DNA from: Peptostreptococcaceae bacterium
GTDB taxonomy: Bacteria > Bacillota > Clostridia > Peptostreptococcales > Peptostreptococcaceae
DNA: 64,000 nt
Reading direction: 5' to 3'
Assembly: GCA_902363255.1 (NCBI GenBank)
Contig: CABIZO010000002.1
Span: 620,001-684,000, forward strand
The notes under the pieces were generated by a model. That model did no database searches. It saw only the letters and a program-made list of their open reading frames with translations, and was not told the DNA's origin. This document shows positions 54,347-62,815 of this stretch, piece by piece. A program made the position numbers and the translations under genes. Each line of letters begins with the position of its first letter. The first letter of the stretch is position 1.

Positions 54347-55483
54347 GTGAAAATATATTTAGATAATGCTGCAACATCTTTTCCAAAGCCAAAAAAAGTA
54401 AGTGAAGCAGTATATGATTTTATGACTAATAATGGTACTAGCTCTGGGAGAGGAGCATACCAAAAAGCAATGGAATCAGATTTTATAGTATACGAATGTA
54501 GAAAACTTATTGGTGAATTATTTAATTTTAATAATCCTAAAAATGTTATATTTACATCTAATGTGACAGAATCCATAAATATGGTACTTAGGGGTATGCT
54601 AAAGGAAAATGATCATGTAATAACAAGCTCTTTAGAACATAATGCTGTATGGAGAACATTAAAAACTTTAGAAAAAGAAAAAAATATAGAAATAAGCAAA
54701 GTAAAGTGTGACCAACATGGATTTACTAAACCTGAAGATGTAAAAGCGCTGATAAACAATAATACGAAACTTATCATATTTACTGGAGCATCAAACGTTA
54801 TTGGAACTATACAACCAATTGAGGAAATTGGAAAAATAGCTAGGGAAAATAAAATTCCTTTTGTAGTAGATGGAGCTCAGCTTTGTGGAGCTTATCCAGT
54901 AGACGTGAAAAAAGATAATATAGATATACTTACATTTACTGGTCACAAAAGCTTGCTAGGTCCTATGGGTACAGGAGGATTTATTATAAATTGTGACTAT
55001 AACATTGACCCTATTAAAAGTGGAGGAACTGGTGGAGATTCTGCTTATGAGTATCAAGTTGATTATTATCCAAATAAATTGGAAACAGGAACCCTTAATG
55101 TAAGTGGTATATGTGGATTAAGAGAAGCTATTAAGTATTTGAAAAAAGAAAAAATAGAAAATATATATGAAAAAGAGAAGAGTTTAACTGAGTATGCATT
55201 AAAATCTTTATCTCAAGTTCAAAATATAGAGATATATGGACCAAAGGATAGTGAAAAAATCACACCAGTTATATCTTTTAACATAAAAAATAAAAGAGCT
55301 GAAGAGGTGGCCCATACTCTAGATAATAAATATGACATAATGGTAAGGGCTGGCCTTCATTGCGCTCCTTGTGCTCACGAAATAATTGGAACGAAAGAAA
55401 TAGGAACCTTAAGGGTAAGTATGGGTTATTTTACGGAAAAAGAGCATATAGATAAATTAGTATACGCACTAAATAATTTGTAA
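54347..55483 (+). CDS. Cysteine desulfurase-like class V aminotransferase
   Basis: The GTG at 54347 follows TTGGGGGG with good spacing and leads directly into KIYLDNAATSFPKP; an earlier TTG at 54317 lacks support. The 378-residue protein has the PLP lysine K201 in FTGHKSLLG and the catalytic cysteine C339 in AGLHCAPCAHE, so desulfurase activity is plausible. The form belongs to the family of SufS/CsdA-like proteins often annotated as cysteine desulfurase family protein. It is followed after 13 bases by an Fe-S protein gene, which fits a role in sulfur delivery or cluster assembly. Confidence 0.9.
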   Translation: MKIYLDNAATSFPKPKKVSEAVYDFMTNNGTSSGRGAYQKAMESDFIVYECRKLIGELFNFNNPKNVIFTSNVTESINMVLRGMLKENDHVITSSLEHNAVWRTLKTLEKEKNIEISKVKCDQHGFTKPEDVKALINNNTKLIIFTGASNVIGTIQPIEEIGKIARENKIPFVVDGAQLCGAYPVDVKKDNIDILTFTGHKSLLGPMGTGGFIINCDYNIDPIKSGGTGGDSAYEYQVDYYPNKLETGTLNVSGICGLREAIKYLKKEKIENIYEKEKSLTEYALKSLSQVQNIEIYGPKDSEKITPVISFNIKNKRAEEVAHTLDNKYDIMVRAGLHCAPCAHEIIGTKEIGTLRVSMGYFTEKEHIDKLVYALNNL

Positions 55484-55496
55484 AAGGAGAAAATAA

Positions 55497-56030
55497 ATGT
55501 ACCTAGAAAATTTAGATTTGAATTTTATTCAACCTTGTACGACAGATTCTAACAGAATAAGAATTAGAGGAAGTTTTTCTAGAAACATAGAAGATTTATT
55601 TCCTTATTTAAATACATATTTAAAAACTGGAATATATAATCAAAAGGCAGGGACTCTAACATTTAATTACGGTCCCAAAATAATTATTATTTATAAAGAG
55701 GAAGTTGCTGTATCAAAATTGCTCAATGAAACTGACGCATTTGAAACATTAGATTATATAAAAAATCTTATAAATGATTGTGCAGATAAAAGAGAAGAAA
55801 TTATTCCAAATGAAGAGATGAGAAAGCTACCAAGCCCTATTGATGTTTATGAATTTTTGCCAAAAATAAATTGTGGTAAATGCGGTGTAGCAACATGTTT
55901 AGCATTTTCTACTAAACTAATAAATGGGACTTTTAAGCCAAATAGATGTGTTCATTTAGGCGAAAGAGGAAATGAAAAAAATAAGGAAGAAGTAGAAAAA
56001 ATTGTTTTAATGATAGGTTATGATATATAA
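55497..56030 (+). CDS. Fe-S cluster domain protein
   Basis: The 177-residue protein ends in a four-cysteine Fe-S domain (INCGKCGVATCLAFSTKL, then NRCVHLG), the pattern of the [4Fe-4S] domain found in corrinoid Fe-S proteins and related electron carriers. The first 110 residues have no motif I recognise, although IIIIYKEEVAVSKLLNETDA suggests a folded alpha/beta domain. It forms an operon with the cysteine desulfurase-like gene, which could load its cluster. The partner and role are unknown. Confidence 0.78.
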   Translation: MYLENLDLNFIQPCTTDSNRIRIRGSFSRNIEDLFPYLNTYLKTGIYNQKAGTLTFNYGPKIIIIYKEEVAVSKLLNETDAFETLDYIKNLINDCADKREEIIPNEEMRKLPSPIDVYEFLPKINCGKCGVATCLAFSTKLINGTFKPNRCVHLGERGNEKNKEEVEKIVLMIGYDI

Positions 56031-56205
56031 AACACTTCCAATTTATATTGTAAAAGATACGTTGTTTATTTTAAATGAATAACACTTTATAACTATTTTT
56101 GTAAAAAATAACAATCTACTAGTAGAAACTTTATAAATAGTATGTTAATATTTTATATGTCATGATTTGGTAAAATTAAAATTTAAATATTTTTCGAAAG
56201 AATGT

Positions 56206-56235
56206 TTGAATTAGAAATCATGGGGTATATATAAT
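56206..56235 (+). promoter_or_regulatory. Promoter of the reverse rubrerythrin gene
   Basis: TTGAAT at 56206 and TATAAT at 56230 have an 18-base spacer; the start would be near 56242, 36 bases before the ATG. Confidence 0.6.
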
Positions 56236-56277
56236 TAGTATACATAAAAGAGATGATTATTGGGAGGATTTAATATT

Positions 56278-56820
56278 ATGAAAAAATTCGTATGTACAGT
56301 ATGTGGATATATACATGAAGGAGAAACTGCTCCAGAATTATGTCCAGTTTGTAAAGTAGGAGCTGACAAGTTCGAAGAAATGACTGGAGAATTAAGATGG
56401 GCTGATGAACACAGAATAGGTGTTGCTCAAGGAATAGATGAAGATGTATTAGAAGGATTAAGAGCTAACTTTGTTGGTGAATGTACAGAGGTAGGAATGT
56501 ACTTAGCTATGGCAAGACAAGCTGATAGAGAAGGATTCCCTGAAGTTGCTGAAGCTTACCAAAGAATAGCTTTCGAAGAAGCAGAACATGCTGCTAAATT
56601 CGCTGAATTATTAGGAGAAGTAGTTGTTGCTGATACTAAAGCTAACTTAGAAGCAAGAGTTGAAGCTGAATACGGAGCTACTGAAGGAAAATTAAAAATA
56701 GCTAAAAGAGCTAAAGAATTAGGATTAGATGCTATACATGATACAGTTCATGAAATGTGTAAAGATGAAGCTAGACATGGTAAAGCATTCTTAGGATTAT
56801 TAGAAAGATACTTTGGATAA
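56278..56820 (+). CDS. Reverse rubrerythrin
   Basis: I start at the ATG at 56278 after GGGAGG. The 180-residue protein opens with a rubredoxin-type site (CTVCGY...CPVC) and continues with a four-helix ferritin-like domain holding the di-iron residues (GECTEVGMYLAMARQ, FEEAEHAAKF, VHEMCKDEARHGKAF). This order, rubredoxin first, is that of reverse rubrerythrin, which reduces H2O2 and oxygen in clostridia. Codon choice is narrow and regular, as in highly expressed genes. It has its own promoter and terminator. Confidence 0.93.
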   Translation: MKKFVCTVCGYIHEGETAPELCPVCKVGADKFEEMTGELRWADEHRIGVAQGIDEDVLEGLRANFVGECTEVGMYLAMARQADREGFPEVAEAYQRIAFEEAEHAAKFAELLGEVVVADTKANLEARVEAEYGATEGKLKIAKRAKELGLDAIHDTVHEMCKDEARHGKAFLGLLERYFG

Positions 56821-56834
56821 GAATAAATATTAAG

Positions 56835-56873
56835 AAAAAGGCTGTAATTGAGAAATCGATTATGGTCTTTTTT
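56835..56873 (+). terminator. Probable terminator after rubrerythrin
   Basis: AAAGGCTGTAAT pairs imperfectly with ATTATGGTCTTT and is followed by TTTT. Confidence 0.55.
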
Positions 56874-56987
56874 ATTTGTATATATTTGCATAAAATTTAT
56901 TTAATAGTATTTTTACATTAATATTAAAAAAATATTTTATGAAAATGCATAAAAAAATAAATTATTTTAAAAATAAAAATAAATACA

Positions 56988-57016
56988 TTGACAAATAAGT
57001 AAAAGGTGAATAATAT
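56988..57016 (+). promoter_or_regulatory. Promoter of the aromatic amino acid operon
   Basis: TTGACA at 56988 is a perfect -35, and TAATAT at 57011 follows after 17 bases. Transcription should start near 57023, giving a leader of about 320 bases before aroF. No T-box or other riboswitch consensus is visible in that leader. Confidence 0.75.
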
Positions 57017-57094
57017 TTAATCAACAATAAAAAATATGAAAAATTACTATATTAAAATGAACTAATAAAAATTTTTAAGAAAGGGATAATAATC

Positions 57095-57229
57095 ATGAAA
57101 GAATTAGAAAAGAATTTAACTGCAAAATTTTATAGCTTTTTCTATTTTATGTTCTGGGGCTTTTATTTTAGCGCTGGCTACTTCTTTTGCAGAAAAAAAT
57201 ATAAAATCTTTTCTAATGGGTTATTATAG
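57095..57229 (+). CDS. Putative aromatic-rich leader peptide of the aro operon
   Basis: A 44-codon ORF with ATG at 57095 has an AAGGG site eight bases upstream. It encodes a peptide with ten Phe, five Tyr and one Trp. Residues 12-31 (FYSFFYFMFWGFYFSAGYFF) hold 14 aromatic residues in 20, using both codons for Phe and for Tyr. It stops at 57227-57229, 55 bases before a terminator. The operon downstream makes Phe and Tyr, so stalling on these codons when charged tRNA is scarce could control read-through. Alternatively it is a frameshifted gene for a small membrane protein, since the +1 frame also stays open to 57320; that frame has no start. Confidence 0.65.
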   Translation: MKELEKNLTAKFYSFFYFMFWGFYFSAGYFFCRKKYKIFSNGLL

Positions 57230-57313
57230 ATATCAATATATTTATAGGCATATAAGCCTAAGTGTATTTCAAATCTGTTTATTTAAGAGAACTCATTATG
57301 AGTTCTCTTTTTT
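57214..57313 (+). promoter_or_regulatory. Transcription attenuator of the aro operon
   Basis: TAATGGGTT (57214-57222), in the last codons of the leader ORF, can pair with AACTCATTA (57290-57298, eight Watson-Crick pairs plus one G-U). This would hide the left arm of the terminator at 57285-57309. A ribosome stalled in the aromatic run (57128-57187) leaves 57214-57222 free, while one that reaches the stop codon covers it. This is the classical attenuation logic; the pairing was found by eye. Confidence 0.55.
57285..57313 (+). terminator. Terminator in the aro leader
   Basis: AAGAGAACTCA-TTA-TGAGTTCTCTT is a perfect 11-bp stem followed by TTTT. It lies only about 20 bases before the aroF ribosome site, so it controls entry into the operon and does not end an upstream gene. 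Confidence 0.9.
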
Positions 57314-57345
57314 ATTATAAAATAAAAAATGAGGAGGAAGTAAAA

Positions 57346-58359
57346 ATGATAGTTATATTAAAACAAAGAGTAAGTGAGGAAGAAATAGCAATGTTAACTA
57401 AAGAGTTAGAACAACTAAATGTATCAGTAGATAAAAGTGAGGGAACAGAATGTACAATACTTGGTTTAGTTGGAGATACAAGCAAAATTGATCCATGGTT
57501 AATTGAATCTCATGATTGCGTGGAAAAAGTTATGAAGGTACAAGAACCTTACAAAAAAGCCAACAGAGCATTTCATCCAGAAGATACAGTTGTAGATGTT
57601 TGTGGTCAAAAAATAGGTGGAAATAAAATAGCAATGATAGCGGGACCTTGCTCAGTTGAAAGTGAAGAACAAATAAAATTAGTGGCAGATGAGGTTAAAA
57701 AATATGGAGCAGGATTCTTAAGAGGTGGAGCATTCAAACCAAGAACTTCTCCATACAGTTTCCAAGGATTAAAATATGAAGGCTTAGACTTATTAAACAA
57801 AGCTAAAGAAGAGACGGGGCTTCCAATAGTAACGGAAATAATGTCACCTTGTGATATAGAAAAATTCGTAGAATGTGTGGATATAATTCAAGTGGGAGCT
57901 AGAAATATGCAAAACTTTGATTTACTAAAAGAATTAGGGAAAATAGATAAACCAATTTTATTAAAAAGAGGATTATCAGCAACTATAGAAGAGTTGCTAA
58001 TGAGTGCAGAATATATTATGGCAGGAGGAAATGAAAAAGTAATACTTTGTGAAAGAGGAATAAGAACATTTGAAACATATACAAGAAATACTTTAGATTT
58101 AAGTATGGTTCCTGCAATCAAAAAATTAAGTCATCTTCCAGTTGTTATAGATCCAAGTCATGCTACAGGAAAATGGTGGATGGTAGAATCCCTTTCAAAA
58201 GCAGCTATAGCTGTAGGTGCAGATGGTCTAATTATAGAAGTTCATAATGATCCTAAAAATGCTTTATGTGATGGTGCTCAATCTATTAAACCCGAAGTAT
58301 TTGCAAATTTAATGGAAGAACTTAAAGTGATAGCAAAAGCAGTGGGTAGAGAAATATAG
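57346..58359 (+). CDS. aroF: DAHP synthase, type I-beta with N-terminal regulatory domain
   Basis: I start at the ATG at 57346 behind GAGGAGG; the open frame runs back through the terminator but without support. The 337-residue protein has an N-terminal ferredoxin-like domain (about 1-70, MIVILKQRVSEEEIAMLTKE), as in Thermotoga-type enzymes where it binds Tyr or Phe for feedback. A catalytic barrel follows with IAGPCSVES, GGAFKPRTSPYSFQG and VIDPSHATGK. It condenses PEP and erythrose 4-phosphate, the first step of the shikimate pathway. It heads aroF-aroA-aroC-pheA-tyrA and would be the main target of the upstream attenuator. Confidence 0.95.
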   Translation: MIVILKQRVSEEEIAMLTKELEQLNVSVDKSEGTECTILGLVGDTSKIDPWLIESHDCVEKVMKVQEPYKKANRAFHPEDTVVDVCGQKIGGNKIAMIAGPCSVESEEQIKLVADEVKKYGAGFLRGGAFKPRTSPYSFQGLKYEGLDLLNKAKEETGLPIVTEIMSPCDIEKFVECVDIIQVGARNMQNFDLLKELGKIDKPILLKRGLSATIEELLMSAEYIMAGGNEKVILCERGIRTFETYTRNTLDLSMVPAIKKLSHLPVVIDPSHATGKWWMVESLSKAAIAVGADGLIIEVHNDPKNALCDGAQSIKPEVFANLMEELKVIAKAVGREI

Positions 58360-58370
58360 AAGGTGATTAA

Positions 58371-59669
58371 ATGGGAGATTTAAAAATATATCCATCGAAA
58401 TTAAGGGGAGAAGTTAAAATACCACCATCTAAAAGTATGGCACATAGAGCTATAATCTGTGCATCTTTGAGTAATCAATTATGTAGAATTGATAATATAG
58501 ATTATTCAGATGATATAATTGCAACTATAGATGCTATGAGATCTTTAGGTGCAACAATTACAAAATATGAAGATTATGTGGAAATCATTGGACCTAACAG
58601 AGATATACAAAATACTAAAAACAATAGAATAATTGATTGCAATGAATCAGGGTCTACTTTAAGATTTTTAGTGCCAATATCTTTGTTGTTTGAAGGTAAG
58701 AGTAAATTTATTGGAAGAGGTAACTTAGGAAAAAGGCCACTAACAACGTACTACAATATATTTGACAAGGAAAATATTGAATACTCTTATGAAAAGGATC
58801 GTCTTAATTTAGAGATAAATGGGAAACTAAAAGGCGGAACTTATGAACTGGAAGGTAACGTGAGTTCACAATTTATAAGTGGTTTATTATTTACTTTGCC
58901 ATTATTAAAAGAAGATTCAAAAATAATTATTACTACAGAAATGGAGTCAAAATCTTATGTAGATTTAACATTGAAAGTGATGAAAGATTTTGGTATAGAA
59001 ATAATTAATAATGAATATAAAGAATTTGTAATTAAAGGAAGCCAAAAATATAAATCAAGAAATTATAGAGTAGAAGGCGATTACTCTCAAGGGGCGTTTT
59101 TCCTCTGTGGCGATGCTTTGGGAAATAAAATAATTTGTAACGATTTAGATATTAACTCTCTTCAAGGGGATAAAGAAGTAATAGATATTTTACAAAGGAT
59201 GAATATAGATATTTTAGTAGGCAAAGGCAATAAAATTGAAGGAAGAAAAACAAAAAAATTAAAGTCAACTTATATTGATGGTAGTCAATGTCCAGATATA
59301 ATACCCGTACTTACTTCAGTGGCAGCTTTGGCAAAAGGTAGAACAGAAATAACTAATGTGGGAAGACTTAGAATAAAAGAATGTGATAGATTGTCAGCCA
59401 TAACTTCTGAACTTAATAAATTGGGAGCTAATATAATTGAAAAAGAAGATAGTATCATAGTTGAAGGTGTGGAAGAATTAGAAGGTGGAGTAGAAGTATG
59501 GAGCCACAAAGATCACCGAATAGCAATGACCCTTGCAATGGTATCTTCTAGATGTAATAAACCTATAATAATTAAGGATTATGACTGTGTGTCAAAATCG
59601 TACCCTAAATTTTTTGAAGATTTTGAAAAAATAGGAGGGATAACCGTTGAGTGGAATGTGGGGGAATAA
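58371..59669 (+). CDS. aroA: EPSP synthase (3-phosphoshikimate 1-carboxyvinyltransferase)
   Basis: The 432-residue protein has the substrate-binding PPSKSMAHRAIICASL near the N-terminus, NESGSTLRFLVP, RGNLGKRPL (the PEP-site loop around the glyphosate-relevant region), and DHRIAMTLAM near the C-terminus. It joins shikimate 3-phosphate and PEP. The gene lies 12 bases after aroF, and its last 23 bases overlap aroC, whose ribosome site is inside aroA. AAGGTGAT precedes the ATG. Confidence 0.95.
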   Translation: MGDLKIYPSKLRGEVKIPPSKSMAHRAIICASLSNQLCRIDNIDYSDDIIATIDAMRSLGATITKYEDYVEIIGPNRDIQNTKNNRIIDCNESGSTLRFLVPISLLFEGKSKFIGRGNLGKRPLTTYYNIFDKENIEYSYEKDRLNLEINGKLKGGTYELEGNVSSQFISGLLFTLPLLKEDSKIIITTEMESKSYVDLTLKVMKDFGIEIINNEYKEFVIKGSQKYKSRNYRVEGDYSQGAFFLCGDALGNKIICNDLDINSLQGDKEVIDILQRMNIDILVGKGNKIEGRKTKKLKSTYIDGSQCPDIIPVLTSVAALAKGRTEITNVGRLRIKECDRLSAITSELNKLGANIIEKEDSIIVEGVEELEGGVEVWSHKDHRIAMTLAMVSSRCNKPIIIKDYDCVSKSYPKFFEDFEKIGGITVEWNVGE

Positions 59670-60720
59670 TATAAAACTTTCTATTTTTGGAGAATCCCAT
59701 GGAAATGCTATTGGTATAAATATTGATAATTTACCTTGTGGATTTTCCATTGATATGTATGAAGTTATGAGAGAAATGAGAAGAAGATTGCCTGGTAAAA
59801 GTAAACTTTCAACAAGTAGAAAAGAAGATGATAATCCAGAGATATTAAGTGGCTATTTTGAGGGAAAAACAACAGGTACACCACTTTGTGCCATAATAAG
59901 AAATAATGACAATAAGTCAAAGGATTATTCAAAACTTAAAAATACTATGAGACCAGGTCATGGTGATTATACGGGTTATGTTAAGTATAAAGGATTTAAT
60001 GATTATAGAGGGGGAGGTCATTTTTCGGGAAGAATAACTGCACCCTTAGTATTTGCAGGAGCTATTTGTAAACAAATACTAAGAAGTAAAGGTATAGAAA
60101 TTGTGGCTCATATAAAATCAGTGGGTACAGTGGAAGATGAAAGTTTTTTAGATATAAACTTAAATAATAATATATTAGAGAAGTTAAAAAATGAAGAAAT
60201 CCCAGTGATTAATGCAGATTTGAAAGAAAATATAAAAGATGAAATATTGACTGTAAGACAAGAAGGAGACTCCATAGGAGGAAGTATAGAGTGTGCAGTA
60301 CTTGGAATAGATGCTGGCTTTGGAAGTCCATTCTTCGACTCTGTGGAATCTACACTTGCTCATTTGATGTTTTCTGTGCCAGCAGTAAAAGGAATTGAAT
60401 TTGGCAAAGGATTTGATTTATGTAAGATGAAAGGGTCACAAGCCAATGATGAATACTATTTGGAAGGTGAAAAGATAAGAGCTAGAAGTAATAATAATGG
60501 AGGTATACTAGGTGGAATTACAAACGGAATGCCTATTGTATTTAAGGTGGCAATTAAACCCACACCATCTATATATAAAGAACAAAATACAATAAATGTT
60601 GAGAGTATGGAAGAGACTGTATTAAAAATAGAAGGACGACATGATCCATGCATAGTACAAAGGGCTGTTCCTGTTATTGAATCAGTTGCAGCCATAGGAA
60701 TTTTAGATATTGTATATTAA
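59647..60720 (+). CDS. aroC: Chorismate synthase
   Basis: The 357-residue protein has SIFGESHGNAIG at the N-terminus, MRPGHGDYTGYVKY near residue 100, FRGGGHFSGR-like YRGGGHFSGRITAPL near 118, and EGRHDPCIVQRAVPV near the end. It makes chorismate with reduced FMN. The start is a TTG at 59647: AGGAGGG lies seven bases upstream of it but 16 bases from the next ATG (59656). Overlap with aroA suggests translational coupling. The RHDP and His residues needed for catalysis are present. Confidence 0.95.
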   Translation: MSGMWGNNIKLSIFGESHGNAIGINIDNLPCGFSIDMYEVMREMRRRLPGKSKLSTSRKEDDNPEILSGYFEGKTTGTPLCAIIRNNDNKSKDYSKLKNTMRPGHGDYTGYVKYKGFNDYRGGGHFSGRITAPLVFAGAICKQILRSKGIEIVAHIKSVGTVEDESFLDINLNNNILEKLKNEEIPVINADLKENIKDEILTVRQEGDSIGGSIECAVLGIDAGFGSPFFDSVESTLAHLMFSVPAVKGIEFGKGFDLCKMKGSQANDEYYLEGEKIRARSNNNGGILGGITNGMPIVFKVAIKPTPSIYKEQNTINVESMEETVLKIEGRHDPCIVQRAVPVIESVAAIGILDIVY

Positions 60721-60735
60721 AAAGGGGGAGTTAGT

Positions 60736-61872
60736 GTGGATTTATCCCATTATAGAAGTGAAATTGATACAATAGACAAAGAGTTAATAAAATTATTTGA
60801 AAGAAGAATAGAAATATCAAAAAATATTGCAAAATACAAATCAGAAAATAATATGCAAATATTTGATGAAAGTAGAGAGAAAGAAGTAATAGAAAAAAAT
60901 TTAAAAAGATTATCAAAAAAAGAATATGAAAAAGTAACTAAATTATTTATTAGAACTTTAATGGATTTAAGCAAAAGTTTACAAGAGGAAATTGTAAGCA
61001 AAGAAGAAATGGTAGTTCATAAAGGAAATTATAAAATAGAAAAAAATATAAAAATAGGTTATCAAGGTGTAAAAGGATCTTTTAGCGAGGAAGCAATGAT
61101 TGAATATTTTGGAGAAAACCAAAAATCTATAAATTATGAAAAATTTGAAGATGTATTTATTGCATTGCAAAATGATGAAATTGACTATGGAATTTTACCT
61201 TTTGAAAATTCATGCACAGGTGCTATAACATCTGTTTATGATTTATTGTCTAAGTATGGATTTTATATAGTTGGTGAAGAAAGTATAAAAATTAATCAAA
61301 ATTTAATTGGAGTAAAAGGTGCTAAGATTGAAGACATTAAAGAAGTGTATTCTCATCCTCAGGGATTTGAACAAAGTAGAGAGTTTTTAAAAGAACATGA
61401 TGATTTTAAACTAATATATTTTTACAATACAGCTATTAGTGCTAAACATATTTCATCTTTAAATGATAAAAGTAAGGCAGCAATTTCAAGTTGCAGAGCA
61501 GCTAAAATTTATGATTTAGACATACTAGAAAAAAATATAAATGACAATGAAAATAATCACACAAAATTTGTGATAATAAGTAAACACTTGGAAACATCAA
61601 AAGATTGTAATAAAGTTACAGTTATTTTTTCTTTAGATAATAAAGCAGGAACTTTGTATAATTTATTAAGTCATTTTGCAAAAAATAATATTAATATGAT
61701 AAAAATAGAATCTAGACCAAGTAATAGTAAACTTTATGAATATGTACTATATGTTGATTTTGAAGGTAATATAGAAGATGACAATGTAAGAGGGGCAATA
61801 AGTTTAATTCAAGATAAAAGTCAATTCTTTAAATTATTAGGTTGTTATAAAAAGAAGGAAGGATATAAATAA
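60736..61872 (+). CDS. pheA: Bifunctional chorismate mutase / prephenate dehydratase
   Basis: The 378-residue P-protein has an N-terminal AroQ chorismate mutase (about 1-85; SEIDTIDKELIKLFERRIEI), a prephenate dehydratase domain (about 110-285; GYQGVKGSFSEEA, ILPFENSCTGAI) and a C-terminal ACT domain with IKIESRPS, the ESRP motif for Phe feedback. It turns chorismate into phenylpyruvate. The start is a GTG at 60736 behind AAGGGGGAG. It lies 15 bases after aroC and 10 before tyrA. Confidence 0.95.
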   Translation: MDLSHYRSEIDTIDKELIKLFERRIEISKNIAKYKSENNMQIFDESREKEVIEKNLKRLSKKEYEKVTKLFIRTLMDLSKSLQEEIVSKEEMVVHKGNYKIEKNIKIGYQGVKGSFSEEAMIEYFGENQKSINYEKFEDVFIALQNDEIDYGILPFENSCTGAITSVYDLLSKYGFYIVGEESIKINQNLIGVKGAKIEDIKEVYSHPQGFEQSREFLKEHDDFKLIYFYNTAISAKHISSLNDKSKAAISSCRAAKIYDLDILEKNINDNENNHTKFVIISKHLETSKDCNKVTVIFSLDNKAGTLYNLLSHFAKNNINMIKIESRPSNSKLYEYVLYVDFEGNIEDDNVRGAISLIQDKSQFFKLLGCYKKKEGYK

Positions 61873-61882
61873 GAGGTGTTTT

Positions 61883-62716
61883 ATGAAAATATTAATTGTA
61901 GGACTTGGTGTTATTGGTGGGGGATATGCCATGGCACTAAAAGAAGCAGGATATAAGGAAGTTTATGGAATAGACACAGATATTCAAACATTAGAAAAAG
62001 CTAAAAACATAGGCATTATTAAAGAAGGTTTTAGTCATGAAGATGAAATAATGTCTCAAGCTGACTTAATTGTTTTAGCAATCTATCCTAATTTAGTAAA
62101 AGATTTTATTATAAAAAATAAAGAAAAATTCAAGAAAGGTGCATTGATAACTGACGTAACAGGAATTAAAGAAATATTTATTGAAGATATTGTAAATGTT
62201 TTGCCGGATAATATAGATTTTGTTTTTGCTCATCCAATGGCAGGCAGGGAGAAAAAAGGTATTGATTATGCCACAAATAAAGTTTTTAAAGGAGCAAACT
62301 TTTTAATAATTGAAACAAATAGAAATAAAGAAGAAAATTTGAAAAAAATTGAAAAATTAGCTAAAGAAATGGGATTTAAGCAAATAAGAAGAACTAATGC
62401 TAAATTTCATGATGAAATGATAGCATTTACAAGCCAACTACCTCATGTTCTTGCAGTTTCACTAATTAACAGTGATATTGAAAATAGGAATACGGGAGAA
62501 TTTATTGGAGATAGCTATAGAGATCTAACTAGAATTGCCAATATGAATGAAAAATTATGGAGTTTATTGTTTTTGGGTAATAAAGAAAATTTACTTACTG
62601 CAATGAATAATTTTGAAAATGAATTTAATAAAATAAAGAAATGTATTGAAGATGAAGATGAAAAACAATTACAAGAAATATTTATTAAATCTACTATAAG
62701 GAGGGAAAAGTTATAA
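61883..62716 (+). CDS. tyrA: Prephenate dehydrogenase
   Basis: The 277-residue protein has an N-terminal Rossmann fold with VGLGVIGGGYAMAL (dinucleotide loop), the acidic D near residue 33, FAHPMAGREKKG in the active site, and a C-terminal helical domain with QLPHVLAVSL. It oxidises prephenate to 4-hydroxyphenylpyruvate on the way to Tyr. There is no ACT domain, unlike the Bacillus enzyme, so feedback must act elsewhere. It is the last gene of the operon and is followed by a terminator. AAGAGGTG precedes the ATG. Confidence 0.94.
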   Translation: MKILIVGLGVIGGGYAMALKEAGYKEVYGIDTDIQTLEKAKNIGIIKEGFSHEDEIMSQADLIVLAIYPNLVKDFIIKNKEKFKKGALITDVTGIKEIFIEDIVNVLPDNIDFVFAHPMAGREKKGIDYATNKVFKGANFLIIETNRNKEENLKKIEKLAKEMGFKQIRRTNAKFHDEMIAFTSQLPHVLAVSLINSDIENRNTGEFIGDSYRDLTRIANMNEKLWSLLFLGNKENLLTAMNNFENEFNKIKKCIEDEDEKQLQEIFIKSTIRREKL

Positions 62717-62755
62717 AATAATATGGAAGTTCATTATTTTAATAAAATTATAAAA

Positions 62756-62800
62756 GAAAAGCTCAAAGGGATAATTTATATTAAACCTTTGAGCTTTTTA
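62756..62800. terminator. Bidirectional terminator after the aro operon
   Basis: AAAAGCTCAAAGG and CCTTTGAGCTTTT form a perfect 13-bp stem between the convergent tyrA and PTS genes. Confidence 0.9.
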
Positions 62801-62815
62801 TATTAAGTATTTATA

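Noticed and set aside
57095..57320. Frameshifted gene for a small membrane protein in the aro leader
   Set aside because: Removing one T from the run near 57128 gives a plausible membrane helix (FILALATSFAEKNIKSF), but the +1 frame has no start codon and runs through a terminator. Frame 0 has the ATG, the ribosome site and a stop before the terminator, so I prefer a leader peptide, while keeping this as the main alternative.
57023..57345. T-box riboswitch before aroF
   Set aside because: I looked for the conserved AGGGTGG-ACCGCG antiterminator bulge sequence in the leader and did not find it.
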